Positions 1 through 8,381 of a stretch of 64,000 bases of DNA are shown piece by piece. The first letter of the stretch is position 1. The number at the start of each line of letters is the position of its first letter. Where the stretch lies: positions 62,001-126,000 of the forward strand of contig CAIXLY010000003.1 in NCBI GenBank assembly GCA_903920455.1. Reading direction: 5' to 3'. The position numbers were made by a program, and so were the translations under genes. A model generated the notes under the pieces. The model did not search any database. It saw only the letters and a program-made list of their open reading frames with translations, and was not told the origin of the DNA. Source of the DNA: an uncultured bacterium (GTDB lineage: Bacteria > Bacteroidota > Bacteroidia > Chitinophagales > Chitinophagaceae).

Positions 1-546
1 CACCAGCTTTCTCACCTGGGTTAGGTAAGCTGTAGCTTCTTCTGCGCTATGCAGAACGGGCTCCGTAACAATCTCAATCAGTGGAACTCCTGCCCTATTA
101 TAATCCAGATAGGTAACTGCATCACTTTGATCGTGTATACTTTTTCCAGCATCCTCTTCAAGATGAATACGTGTAAGTTCAATATTTCGCTCACCCATTG
201 AAGTGGTGATTTGAACATCACCTCCGCTACAAATTGGTGTAGTATGCTGTGATATTTGATAGCCCTTAGGCAAATCAGGATAGAAATAATTTTTTCTTGC
301 AAAATAATTATGCTTTGCAATTGTAGAATTACAAACCAGTCCCATTTTGATCGCATAATCTATTGCCTTTCTATTCATTCTTGGCAAGGTGCCTGGGTGT
401 CCGAGTGTAATTGGACTTACATGCGTATTGGGTGATGCCCCGAAGGATGCGGCATCACCAGCAAACAACTTACTCTTTGTCTGAAGTTGTGCATGGACCT
501 CAAGGCCTATAATAGTTTCATATTTTGCTGAGAGATCAACAGACAT
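1..546 (-). CDS. gatB: Asp-tRNA(Asn)/Glu-tRNA(Gln) amidotransferase subunit B, partial
   Basis: This is the N-terminal part of GatB. GatB is the tRNA-binding kinase subunit of the GatCAB complex, which amidates Glu-tRNA(Gln) and Asp-tRNA(Asn) in the cytoplasm. The frame opens with ATG at 546 and stays open for 182 codons to the window edge, so the C-terminal part lies outside. The start reads MSVDLSAKYETIIGLEVHAQL. IGLEVHAQL is the GatB N-terminal signature, and the later FYPDLPKGYQISQ is a second strongly conserved GatB block. It lies 22 nt downstream of alaS on the same strand and is probably cotranscribed with it. The identity is secure. Only the truncation by the window edge is notable. 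Confidence 0.95.
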   Translation of the reverse strand, partial: MSVDLSAKYETIIGLEVHAQLQTKSKLFAGDAASFGASPNTHVSPITLGHPGTLPRMNRKAIDYAIKMGLVCNSTIAKHNYFARKNYFYPDLPKGYQISQHTTPICSGGDVQITTSMGERNIELTRIHLEEDAGKSIHDQSDAVTYLDYNRAGVPLIEIVTEPVLHSAEEATAYLTQVRKLV

Positions 547-568
547 CCTGTTTATGGTTTCGTATAAA

Positions 569-3208
569 TTAAAAATTAGCTGATGCAATAAATTCTTTCA
601 CAGCATCAATTGTTTTTTGCAAGCCCGCCGCGTCTTGTCCACCTGCAGTAGCCAGCGCCTTTTGTCCACCACCACCACCTTTGATCAAGCCCGCAACGTG
701 GGTCTTGATGAGCATTACGGCATCAAGCCCCTGATCAGAAACCAAAGCATCAGAAAGTCCAATAGAAACATTGGGTTTACCGGAAATATTGGCTCCAAGA
801 ATAATTACTGAATTTTCATTTGCAGATCTCAGCTCATTACATATTTTCTTAAGGGCATCTGGAGAGGATGAGTCAACAACTGCCCCGATAAAGTGAATGT
901 TTCCAATCGACTCAACTTTGTTCAGCAACTCCGTTTTCAAGAAGCCCAGCAAGCGATTTTCCACCTGTTCAAGCTGCTTTTTTACTGAAGTAAATTCCTC
1001 AGCCTGCTGTTCGATTGCTCGAACCAGGTCGCGAGGATTCTTGAACATTAGATTTACTTGTTTTATCAGTGACTGATCTTGATTTATCTTCTCTTCTGCA
1101 GCAACACTACACACTGCCTCAATGCGTCTTACACCAGCTGCAACCCCAGATTCAGAAATCACAACACAATATCCCAGTTCCCCAGTAGTGCCAACATGGG
1201 TGCCACCACAGAGTTCAACAGAGTAGGAAGGATCAATGGTTACTACCCGAACAGTTTCTCCGTACTTCTCGCCAAATAAGGCCATCGCACCTAGCTTTAT
1301 TGCATCGTCTTTAGGCATTTCCTTAATGATCACCGGAATATTCTCCCGTATTTTTTGGTTCACGATAGCAGTAACAGCATCAATCTCATCATCACTCGTC
1401 TTTGAAAAATGTGAAAAATCAAAACGCATTCCTTGATCATTCACCAACGAACCCTTTTGTGCAACATGAGTTCCCAGTACGTTGCGCAGAGCAGCATGCA
1501 GGAGATGGGTTAGGGTATGGTGATTGGTGATTTCTTTTCTTCTTGCAGTATCTACACTAGCAAGCACATCCGCAACAAGGGTATCGGGCAGTGAGGCAAC
1601 GGTATGAACAATAAGGTCGTTTTCTTTTTTTGTGTTGACCACTTCAATAACATGGCTGCCCATGGTAATGGTTCCCGTATCTCCCACCTGACCTCCACTT
1701 TCTGCATAGAAAGGAGTTTTCTCTAATACAACCTGAAAAGTAGTTTGTCCTTTTGCAGTCACTTTCCTATATCTCAGCAGTTTTGTTGAGCAAGAAAGTT
1801 CTTGGTACCCTATAAAAGAGTGATCCGTTTTTTGTGATGTTGTCAATTCAACCCAATCATCAACATCTGATGCAGTAGCAGCGCGGCTCCTATTTTTCTG
1901 GGCCAGCATTTCCTTTTCAAAACCTGCTTCATCCACTTTTATTTCATGCTCTTGTGCAATCAATCTTGTGAGGTCAATCGGAAACCCATAGGTATCATAC
2001 AATTCAAATGCTGCAGCACCTTCAATAATTCCTGTTTCATTTGAGACCGCAAGAATATCATCTATCTTTTTAAGTCCCTTGCCGAGTGTGCGGAGAAAAG
2101 TATCTTCCTCTTCTTTGACTACTTTACTAACAAAAGAAAGCTGTGCATTGAGCTCGGGAAATACATCTTTGAATTGCTCTGCTAATCTGGGCATAAGCTT
2201 ATACAACATGGACTCTTTTACATCCAAGTAGGAATAATAATACCTCACTGCCCTGCGGAGAATTCTTCTGATCACATACCCAGCACCTGTATTTGATGGA
2301 AGCTGGCCATCTGCGATGGTAAAGGCAATAGCTCTGATATGATCGGCCAATACCCTAAATGCAACATCTTGTTTTGAATCGCTGGCCGTATATTTTTTAC
2401 CAGACAAAGCTTCTGTGGTCTTGATAGTTCCAGAGAAGATATCGGTATCATAGTTAGAAGACTTTCCTTGAAGCACCCTAACAAGACGCTCTAGGCCCAT
2501 TCCAGTATCTACATGGGTTTCTGTAAGGGGTTGAAGACTTCCATCCTTCAAACGATTATATTGTATGAACACATTGTTCCAAATCTCAATTACCTGCGGG
2601 TGATCTTTGTTTACCAGTAAACGGCCAGGCAGCTGTGACCGCTCTTCGTCAGAGCGACAATCCACATGGATTTCAGTGCAAGGGCCACAGGGTCCTGTAT
2701 CGCCCATCTCCCAAAAATTATCTTTTTTATTGCCAAAAACAATTTGATCCTCAGGCAATAATTCCTTCCAGGTTGCAAGTGCAACAGTAGATGCAGGAAT
2801 ATTTTCTTTTTGATCGCCTTCAAAGACGGTAGCATAAAGTCTGGATTTATCAATCCCATATACTTCAGTCAACAGCTCCCAACTCCATGCGATGGCTTCC
2901 TTTTTGAAATAATCCCCAAAACTCCAGTTCCCCAACATTTCAAACATGGTATGGTGATAGGTATCTACCCCCACTTCCTCCAGATCATTGTGTTTACCAC
3001 TGACTCTCAAGCACTTCTGTGTGTCTACTACCCTTTTGTATGGAGGTGGGGTATTTCCAAGGAAGTAATCTTTGAACTGATTCATTCCTGCATTTGTGAA
3101 AAGTAGGGTTGGATCATCCTTCAAAACAATCGGTGCTGAGGGTACAATATGATGCCCTTTACTTTCAAAAAATTGTAAAAATTTATTCCTAATGTCTGCT
3201 GAGGTCAT
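569..3208 (-). CDS. alaS: Alanyl-tRNA synthetase
   Basis: This cytoplasmic class II synthetase charges tRNA(Ala) with alanine. The protein has 879 residues, normal for bacterial AlaRS. It begins MTSADIRNKFLQFFESKGH, the usual AlaRS N-terminus, followed by the catalytic core (FTNAGMNQFKDYFLG). The editing domain carries the zinc ligands: an HxxxH pair near residue 565 and CGGTH near residue 667. The C-terminal DHHA1 part has the glycine-rich RNA-binding stretch GLIKGGGGGQ near residue 840. All landmark motifs are intact, so charging and editing are both expected. It is transcribed divergently from the M23 peptidase gene and is followed 22 nt later by gatB. A TAnnTTTG box about 67 nt upstream on its own strand is a plausible promoter. 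Confidence 0.97.
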   Translation of the reverse strand: MTSADIRNKFLQFFESKGHHIVPSAPIVLKDDPTLLFTNAGMNQFKDYFLGNTPPPYKRVVDTQKCLRVSGKHNDLEEVGVDTYHHTMFEMLGNWSFGDYFKKEAIAWSWELLTEVYGIDKSRLYATVFEGDQKENIPASTVALATWKELLPEDQIVFGNKKDNFWEMGDTGPCGPCTEIHVDCRSDEERSQLPGRLLVNKDHPQVIEIWNNVFIQYNRLKDGSLQPLTETHVDTGMGLERLVRVLQGKSSNYDTDIFSGTIKTTEALSGKKYTASDSKQDVAFRVLADHIRAIAFTIADGQLPSNTGAGYVIRRILRRAVRYYYSYLDVKESMLYKLMPRLAEQFKDVFPELNAQLSFVSKVVKEEEDTFLRTLGKGLKKIDDILAVSNETGIIEGAAAFELYDTYGFPIDLTRLIAQEHEIKVDEAGFEKEMLAQKNRSRAATASDVDDWVELTTSQKTDHSFIGYQELSCSTKLLRYRKVTAKGQTTFQVVLEKTPFYAESGGQVGDTGTITMGSHVIEVVNTKKENDLIVHTVASLPDTLVADVLASVDTARRKEITNHHTLTHLLHAALRNVLGTHVAQKGSLVNDQGMRFDFSHFSKTSDDEIDAVTAIVNQKIRENIPVIIKEMPKDDAIKLGAMALFGEKYGETVRVVTIDPSYSVELCGGTHVGTTGELGYCVVISESGVAAGVRRIEAVCSVAAEEKINQDQSLIKQVNLMFKNPRDLVRAIEQQAEEFTSVKKQLEQVENRLLGFLKTELLNKVESIGNIHFIGAVVDSSSPDALKKICNELRSANENSVIILGANISGKPNVSIGLSDALVSDQGLDAVMLIKTHVAGLIKGGGGGQKALATAGGQDAAGLQKTIDAVKEFIASANF

Positions 3209-3249
3209 TTCTTAAGCCTTTTTAAGGGATCCATCTTGGATCAATGGGT

Positions 3250-3257
3250 TATATTTG
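3250..3257 (+). promoter_or_regulatory. Putative -7 box (TATATTTG) for the M23 peptidase gene
   Basis: The octamer TATATTTG matches the Bacteroidota sigma-70 -7 consensus TAnnTTTG. It lies about 76 nt upstream of the ATG at 3334. A matching -33 TTG at the usual 17-23 nt spacing is not present (the nearest, at 3236-3238, is only 11 nt away), so the call rests on the -7 element alone. Confidence 0.4.
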
Positions 3258-3274
3258 CTGAGTTGTCAAGGCTG

Positions 3275-3282
3275 CAAAAATA
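3275..3282 (-). promoter_or_regulatory. Putative -7 box (TATTTTTG) for alaS-gatB
   Basis: Read on the minus strand, the sequence is TATTTTTG, a full match to TAnnTTTG. It sits in the divergent spacer and would start an RNA with a leader of about 60 nt before alaS. No clear -33 TTG is visible. Confidence 0.45.
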
Positions 3283-3333
3283 CATTATTTATCAGATGTG
3301 GCGTGGTGGCGATTGCTCAAAAGGCATATAGAA

Positions 3334-4305
3334 ATGAAGAAGATTAAATATTATTATAATACCCAGACGCTCAGATATGAGAAGCAGGTTGTGCCCTTTA
3401 GGGAAACTTTGCTTAAAATACTAGCCTTCCTCTCTGCGGCAATCGTAACTGGGGCCATCATTGTTTCAATTGCTTTTCGATTTATTGATTCTCCAAAGGA
3501 GAAACTCCTCAGGGCTCAACTTGAAAGCGCCCAGGAAGAAATAAAGCTTTACTCATCTAGGGTGATGGACCTGGATGAACGGATGAAGATGCTCGAAACG
3601 AGAGATAATGAAGTATACCGATCTGTTTTTGAGGCCGCCCCGATTCCTGATGGTGCCAGAGCCAGGCAAATTGAAAAAAAGAAGGAATTGCAAGTCGTTG
3701 CAGGATTAGGGAACAACGAAATAGCTGCTGGTATCAATAAGACCCTCGATATCTTAAACAACCGAATCCTAAACCAAGAAAAGTCCTACAAGGAAATTGA
3801 GGGCATGATTCGCAATAAAGAGAAGCTATTGGCCAGTACCCCTGCCATCCAGCCAATCAGCAACAAAAACCTAAATAGGCTTACGTCAGGATTTGGGTAC
3901 CGAATCGATCCGCTCTACAAAACCGTAAAATTTCATGCTGGTCTTGATTTTACGGCACCCCAGGGATCACCCATTTATGCAACAGCTGATGGAATTGTAC
4001 GTACCGCCGGAAATCTTGGAAATGGGTACGGAAACCATGTGATTATTTCTCATGGATATTCATACAGCACATTGTACGGGCATATGTATAGGGTAAAGGC
4101 TAAGAATGGACAGCGGATTAAACGTGGAGAAGTAATTGGCTATGTAGGAAATACCGGAAAATCAACTGGTCCACATCTTCACTATGAGGTAATCAAAGGA
4201 ACAAAACACCTAAATCCTATTTATTTCTTCTATAATGACCTTACTTCTGCGCAGTACCAAGAAATCCTAAAACTGGCAGCATCTAGAAATCAGTCCTCCG
4301 ACTAA
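3334..4305 (+). CDS. M23 family metallopeptidase, membrane-anchored (LytM/DipM-like)
   Basis: This is a cell-envelope protein with a peptidoglycan-type endopeptidase domain. I start it at the ATG at 3334 (MKKIKYYYNTQTLRYEK), the N-terminus usual for this Bacteroidota family. An in-frame GTG at 3298 would add 12 atypical residues. Residues about 25-47 form one membrane segment, followed by a coiled coil to about residue 175 and then the M23 domain. Zinc ligands are visible in HAGLDF (His, Asp) and HLHYEV (second His), and the catalytic His is in LYGHM. The domain therefore looks active. Such coiled-coil M23 proteins cleave or regulate cleavage of cross-links at division. The MerR gene follows 58 nt downstream on the same strand. 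Confidence 0.9.
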   Translation: MKKIKYYYNTQTLRYEKQVVPFRETLLKILAFLSAAIVTGAIIVSIAFRFIDSPKEKLLRAQLESAQEEIKLYSSRVMDLDERMKMLETRDNEVYRSVFEAAPIPDGARARQIEKKKELQVVAGLGNNEIAAGINKTLDILNNRILNQEKSYKEIEGMIRNKEKLLASTPAIQPISNKNLNRLTSGFGYRIDPLYKTVKFHAGLDFTAPQGSPIYATADGIVRTAGNLGNGYGNHVIISHGYSYSTLYGHMYRVKAKNGQRIKRGEVIGYVGNTGKSTGPHLHYEVIKGTKHLNPIYFFYNDLTSAQYQEILKLAASRNQSSD

Positions 4306-4363
4306 GCAGCACTGTGCATAAATAGCCACAAATGGATACCGTTTAGTGGTTAATTTCGTAGTA

Positions 4364-5020
4364 ATGTTTGAACAATTAGACATTTTTGGAGGAGCGCCGA
4401 CCAGGCCAAAAGAAACACCTAAAAAGAAGTACGCTCTCGTGCCTCCTGTTAAAGTCGTTGAAGAGTCGCCAACACCTCTTGAAACCCCTTCAACAGCAGC
4501 GGATATTCAAGAACAGGCAATAGAAGTAAAACAAACTGCTGAAGTGGCAGACCCCATTACTGAAGATGTGCATGAAACAATTGCCAAACACCAAGATATC
4601 AGCATTGATCATCAACCTGAAAAAGATAAATCCGGAGGAAGACATGCCATCAACACATTTGATGCTGATGCTGCACTGGTTGACATTCCCGAAGATGAAC
4701 AACTTCATAGCAAACAATACTATCCTATAGGTGAAGTAGCATCAATGTTTAATGTAAATATTTCCCTGATTCGTTTTTGGGAAAAAGAGTTTGATATTCT
4801 AAAACCGAGAAAAAACAAGAAAGGCGATCGGTTATTTAGGCCTGAGGATATCAAGAATCTTAAGCTGATTTATTTTCTACTTCGCGAGAAAAAATACACC
4901 ATAGACGGAGCACGCACCTTCCTTAAAAAAGGGAAAAAAATGCAAGGGCAATTTGAAGCCATTGAAAGCCTTAAAAACATTAGAGTAATGTTGCTTGAGC
5001 TCAAGGCAAGTCTTTCTTGA
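4364..5020 (+). CDS. MerR family transcriptional regulator
   Basis: This 218-residue protein has a MerR-type winged helix-turn-helix in its second half: YYPIGEVASMFNVNISLIRF followed by WEKEF and KNKKGDRLFRPEDIKNLKLI. The first 110 or so residues are acidic, proline- and glutamate-rich and probably disordered. I chose the ATG at 4364 (MFEQLDIFGGAP) over the GTG at 4346 because the extra residues look like untranslated leader. There is no long coiled-coil effector domain or cysteine cluster typical of metal-sensing MerR proteins, so its signal is unknown. This regulator type with a long disordered N-terminus follows an M23 gene in many Cytophagales (recalled, not checked). It converges on the mscS-like gene. 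Confidence 0.88.
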   Translation: MFEQLDIFGGAPTRPKETPKKKYALVPPVKVVEESPTPLETPSTAADIQEQAIEVKQTAEVADPITEDVHETIAKHQDISIDHQPEKDKSGGRHAINTFDADAALVDIPEDEQLHSKQYYPIGEVASMFNVNISLIRFWEKEFDILKPRKNKKGDRLFRPEDIKNLKLIYFLLREKKYTIDGARTFLKKGKKMQGQFEAIESLKNIRVMLLELKASLS

Positions 5021-5035
5021 AACTTTTCTGACTCC

Positions 5036-6118
5036 TTAGTGACCGCCCCCAAATAGCCTGTCTTTCCCCGCCAGTCCAACACCCCTCGACTCTAATACCT
5101 GCAGCACAATTAGATTAATCCTTTGTTTCAGCTGGTTGAACTCAGCTCCTTGAACCAGCTCAGTAAGAAATTCAATTGTTATTGTATAAGAATCGAGATG
5201 AATATCTGATAGCAGCACCGTCAGTTCAGCAACTTCAGGCATCACAACCTTTTCTTCCAGCTCAATAATCAACTGGCTGATTTGGAGCGCAGAAGTTTTA
5301 AGATCAATGTGCAATATCAGCTCTCCTCTTCGTCTATCCCGCTGCGACTGATTGTCTACAATACTGTCAACCATTTGTTTATTTGGAATGGTTACGTAGG
5401 TCTTATCGGCGGTTCTAATACGGGTACTTCTTAATCCTATACTCTCAACATGCCCATTGATCTGATGAACCTTGAGTAGATCCCCTACCCTAAAAGGTTT
5501 ATCGAAAAATATGATAAAAGAAGCTATCAGATTTTCTAGACTCTCCTTAGCGGCAAGTGCTATAGCGGCACCAACTAAACTAAGCCCTGCCAAGAGTTTT
5601 GTGATGTCCTGGTGAAACACAAACCTAATCATCACGAGGATACAAATGATAATCGTAATTACTTTTAAAAATTCTCGAAAGAATATAATCAGCTGCTCAT
5701 CTGAATCATCTTGACCAGAATCCGCCTTTTTCTTCATAACGACAGCCATGTAGTCGATGACACGCAAAAGGGTGTAGAAGAAAAGATAGATCAACAATCC
5801 AATAGCAAAGCGATCCAATAGGTCTTGGGACCCCAATTTCATGAACTTAAACTTAAATACGCGAGGGAAATTCAAATTATCGAAGGCGAGATAAGCCGAT
5901 AGGAAAACAATGAAATTCTCAAGGGGGGAGAGCACCCTATCAAAGAACTCTTTTTCATTTATAGTTCTGCCCATTTTTCTGAAACCAAAAAAAAGTAGCC
6001 TGGTCAAATTTTTGCTTGCTCTTTTTTTCAAGATCAATACCAACAGGATAAATCCAAATACAATGAGATAATCACTAATTGGATTATTTAATACAACACT
6101 GTTTAATAGTTCTCGCAT
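5036..6118 (-). CDS. MscS-family mechanosensitive ion channel
   Basis: This 360-residue inner-membrane protein probably opens under membrane tension to release solutes. It has four to five hydrophobic segments in the first 200 residues. The MscS pore helix and beta domain follow, with AGLSLVGAAIALAAKESLEN, then FIIFFDKPFRVGDLL, and then the typical IPNKQMVDSIVDN. The Ala/Gly-rich pore helix is intact. The cytoplasmic C-terminus is short, so it belongs to the small-to-medium MscS forms. It lies 12 nt downstream of the unknown exported protein gene on the same strand and is probably the last gene of that unit. It converges on the MerR gene with a 15 nt gap. No regulatory element is obvious. Confidence 0.92.
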   Translation of the reverse strand: MRELLNSVVLNNPISDYLIVFGFILLVLILKKRASKNLTRLLFFGFRKMGRTINEKEFFDRVLSPLENFIVFLSAYLAFDNLNFPRVFKFKFMKLGSQDLLDRFAIGLLIYLFFYTLLRVIDYMAVVMKKKADSGQDDSDEQLIIFFREFLKVITIIICILVMIRFVFHQDITKLLAGLSLVGAAIALAAKESLENLIASFIIFFDKPFRVGDLLKVHQINGHVESIGLRSTRIRTADKTYVTIPNKQMVDSIVDNQSQRDRRRGELILHIDLKTSALQISQLIIELEEKVVMPEVAELTVLLSDIHLDSYTITIEFLTELVQGAEFNQLKQRINLIVLQVLESRGVGLAGKDRLFGGGH

Positions 6119-6130
6119 AACTTGAGGCGT

Positions 6131-6949
6131 TTAATTATTTTTCCATTCATACCAGCTGATCGCTTCATCCGTGCTAACATAACATCCTTTAATGCCAAAA
6201 CGAATATAATCAGCAGTACTAATTTCCTTTGGCAATTGGATTGATTTAATATCTATGCTATTGGGGGTGTAAATCATGAGTTGCTTATCTTTTATGCCGG
6301 CAATACTCTTCCCTAGCGGCTGAACATTTGTCCACCCCATCAACGCAATACGATTCTTCAATGCTCCGTAGTAATCAAAAATGAAAAGTCCATTTTTTTC
6401 GTCATACAAATAAAGATAGCCGCCCAAATCAAAAATGATTGAAGGGGTAATTGTTTCAGAAAAGATGAGCCTTAAGTCTGCAGACTCAAACAATACTTTT
6501 CCTTCATCATTGATTTTTTTAATCTTGCTTTCCTGCTCATCAAATACCCATATTAAATTATCATAACTCTGGGAAATAGCCTGTACCTGAAAAATCTGTG
6601 ACCTGCGAAGATCAATTTTATTCACCACCTGCATCATCCTATCGAGTACGAGAATAGTGCGATAGGCCTTAAAAAAAAGTAGGCTTCTTAGTGGATTACT
6701 TGCAGAGATGCTATGCAGCTTACCATATCTTCTCACATCATTGAAAGATCCCATTGAATCAAGGTTCCCGTTGTATTTCTTAAGCTGACCAGATGTGGTT
6801 AGTGCAAATAAATTTCCTATCTCATCTGGCATGAAATAAGAAAATGAACCGCTGATCTCTTTTGTTTTAAGAATAGATTGCTGTTCTTGTGCGTTAAGAA
6901 GACCAATGGCAGATAAGAGGATTGATGTCAAATACAACCGCATTATCAT
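6131..6949 (-). CDS. Exported protein of unknown function, possibly propeller-like
   Basis: I do not recognise this 272-residue protein. The N-terminus (MRLYLTSILLSAIGLLNAQ) looks like a Sec signal peptide with cleavage after residues such as LNA. The ATG at 6949 and the one two codons later at 6943 are both possible starts. The mature part has no cysteine cluster or catalytic motif I know. It shows repeated strands such as NLFALTTSGQLKKYNGN and LIWVFDEQESKIKKIND, with alternating hydrophobic residues, spaced in a way that suggests a beta-propeller or similar all-beta fold. The start lies one base after the lpxH-like stop codon, so the two genes are translationally close and probably cotranscribed. 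An envelope role is inferred only from the signal peptide and neighbours. Confidence 0.7.
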   Translation of the reverse strand: MIMRLYLTSILLSAIGLLNAQEQQSILKTKEISGSFSYFMPDEIGNLFALTTSGQLKKYNGNLDSMGSFNDVRRYGKLHSISASNPLRSLLFFKAYRTILVLDRMMQVVNKIDLRRSQIFQVQAISQSYDNLIWVFDEQESKIKKINDEGKVLFESADLRLIFSETITPSIIFDLGGYLYLYDEKNGLFIFDYYGALKNRIALMGWTNVQPLGKSIAGIKDKQLMIYTPNSIDIKSIQLPKEISTADYIRFGIKGCYVSTDEAISWYEWKNN

Positions 6950-6950
6950 G

Positions 6951-7703
6951 TCAATTGTATTTCAATGAAAGTTGATTGCCATCAAATTCAGCATATGAAT
7001 CGTATCGAATCCAATCACCAAGATTGATGTACCTGCTTGTTTCGTTTAGCGAGAAATCAATGGGGAGGTGCCTATGGCCAAAAATGAAGTAGTCGTAAAG
7101 TGTATGCTTGAGAACATCTCTGCAATACAGCACCAACCACTCGTTTGACTCGCCCAAGAACTGCTCATCGGTATTGCCGGTTACAGCCCTGCTGCTCCTG
7201 CTGAAATACTGGGCAATTGACATTCCAATCCTAGGGGGCAGGATCCCAAATATAAATTTAGACACCGGGCTTCGAAATATTTTTTTGATGAATTTATATC
7301 CATGATCCGCAGGCCCGAGTCCGTCACCATGACCAATTAAAAAAGTCTTCCCATTGAATACAAATTCCTTAGCCTCAAAATACACTGGTATATTGAGTTC
7401 TTTTTCGAAATAGCCAGACATCCACATGTCATGGTTGCCAACAAAAAAATGGATAGGTATCCCCTTATCGGTGATCTCTGCCATTTTTCCTAAGATGCGC
7501 ACAAACCCCTTTGGAACAACCGTTTTATACTCAAACCAGAAATCAAATAAGTCGCCAAGGATAAAAAATACGGCAGCATCAGCAGATGCCTTTTCTAAAA
7601 AAGACACAACTTTTCTTTCACGTGTGATACTGGACGAATGGTCCGGAATACCCAGATGAAAATCTGATAAGAAATATATTTTTTTTCCTTCCGGAATTTG
7701 CAT
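6951..7703 (-). CDS. lpxH: UDP-2,3-diacylglucosamine diphosphatase-like metallophosphoesterase
   Basis: This calcineurin-like phosphoesterase most resembles LpxH, which makes lipid X from UDP-diacylglucosamine in lipid A synthesis at the inner membrane. The metal-binding motifs appear in order: DFHLG, GDLFDFWFE, GNHDMWM, GHGDGLG and FGHRHLP. The length of 250 residues fits. I start at the ATG at 7703 (MQIPEGKK). The TTG two codons upstream at 7709 overlaps a consensus -7 box, so it cannot easily be a translation start on the same RNA. The gene is followed one base later by the unknown exported protein. Other phosphoesterases share these motifs, so the substrate is a family-level inference. 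Confidence 0.85.
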   Translation of the reverse strand: MQIPEGKKIYFLSDFHLGIPDHSSSITRERKVVSFLEKASADAAVFFILGDLFDFWFEYKTVVPKGFVRILGKMAEITDKGIPIHFFVGNHDMWMSGYFEKELNIPVYFEAKEFVFNGKTFLIGHGDGLGPADHGYKFIKKIFRSPVSKFIFGILPPRIGMSIAQYFSRSSRAVTGNTDEQFLGESNEWLVLYCRDVLKHTLYDYFIFGHRHLPIDFSLNETSRYINLGDWIRYDSYAEFDGNQLSLKYN

Positions 7704-7706
7704 TTT

Positions 7707-7714
7707 CAAATATA
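7707..7714 (-). promoter_or_regulatory. Putative -7 box (TATATTTG) for the lpxH-like gene
   Basis: The minus-strand sequence TATATTTG matches TAnnTTTG and ends 4 nt before the ATG at 7703. Transcription would then start at or within a few bases of the start codon, giving a leaderless or nearly leaderless mRNA. A short inverted repeat lies just upstream (7718-7736). Confidence 0.45.
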
Positions 7715-7717
7715 CTC

Positions 7718-7736
7718 AAGTAAATGGGATTTACTT
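7718..7736. repeat. Perfect short inverted repeat between the LUD and lpxH-like genes
   Basis: AAGTAAAT, then GGG, then ATTTACTT form a perfect 8-bp inverted repeat. It lies between the LUD stop codon and the -7 box of the lpxH-like gene. It could be a weak A/T hairpin at the end of the ftsH-LUD transcript or a protein-binding palindrome in the promoter. There is no T-run, so I do not call it a terminator. Confidence 0.4.
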
Positions 7737-7743
7737 ACTGTGC

Positions 7744-8379
7744 CTATGCCTCGAGCAGAAAGCAGTAAACTTCTTTTGGACCATGAACCCCCACAACAAG
7801 GGTTTTCTCGATATCTGCAGTTCGGCTAGGCCCGGTTGCAAATGAGATTGATGAAGGAATTTGTGTGCCATATTTTTTTTGAAGAAATATGAATGCGTCT
7901 TTGATGTCATACACAAGCTGACTGGTTTTTGCAATGCATATATGTACAGGGGCATAAACACTGGTCGTTCGTCCGGATGATTCAGCTGTACTTAATACCA
8001 TTGAGCCGGTTCTGGCTACCAGCAATTCACACTTGGTTATGGAGACGTCTACATCAACCAAAGGCTTTTCAGTGAAATGAGTAAAGCCAAAGGAAGATAA
8101 TGCCTGCTTAATGTTCTCATCAACACAATAAACATCATTCCATGATTTTTCATCAACGAGGCGGGAAATTTGTGCTACCAGGTCTTCCTCACTTTCACAA
8201 AAAGAAAACTTACCTAACAATGAAGTAAACTTTTCAGCAAACAAGACAGCCAAATCGTCTCCATTTGAGCTAAAAGAGAATTCAGTTTTATCGATGCCGG
8301 GATAGGGCTGGTCTACACGTTGTGTAAGCGCCTTTCTTATATTCTTCAGTATCCCCTCTTTAGCCGAAGATGCTTCCAT
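7744..8379 (-). CDS. LUD domain protein (LutC/YkgG family)
   Basis: This is a 211-residue LUD (lactate utilisation) domain protein. The family signature is clear near the C-terminus: TGPSRTADIEKTLVVGVHGP. LutC is one of three subunits of the LutABC lactate oxidase, but stand-alone LUD proteins occur widely and their role is less clear. Here the gene starts 2 nt after the ftsH stop codon, so it is very probably cotranscribed with rsfS and ftsH. That placement is known to me as common in Cytophagales (from memory) and argues for a housekeeping role. The only LutB-like gene in the window is 38 kb away, next to a DUF3109 gene, and no lutA is present. Confidence 0.88.
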   Translation of the reverse strand: MEASSAKEGILKNIRKALTQRVDQPYPGIDKTEFSFSSNGDDLAVLFAEKFTSLLGKFSFCESEEDLVAQISRLVDEKSWNDVYCVDENIKQALSSFGFTHFTEKPLVDVDVSITKCELLVARTGSMVLSTAESSGRTTSVYAPVHICIAKTSQLVYDIKDAFIFLQKKYGTQIPSSISFATGPSRTADIEKTLVVGVHGPKEVYCFLLEA

Positions 8380-8381
8380 TT

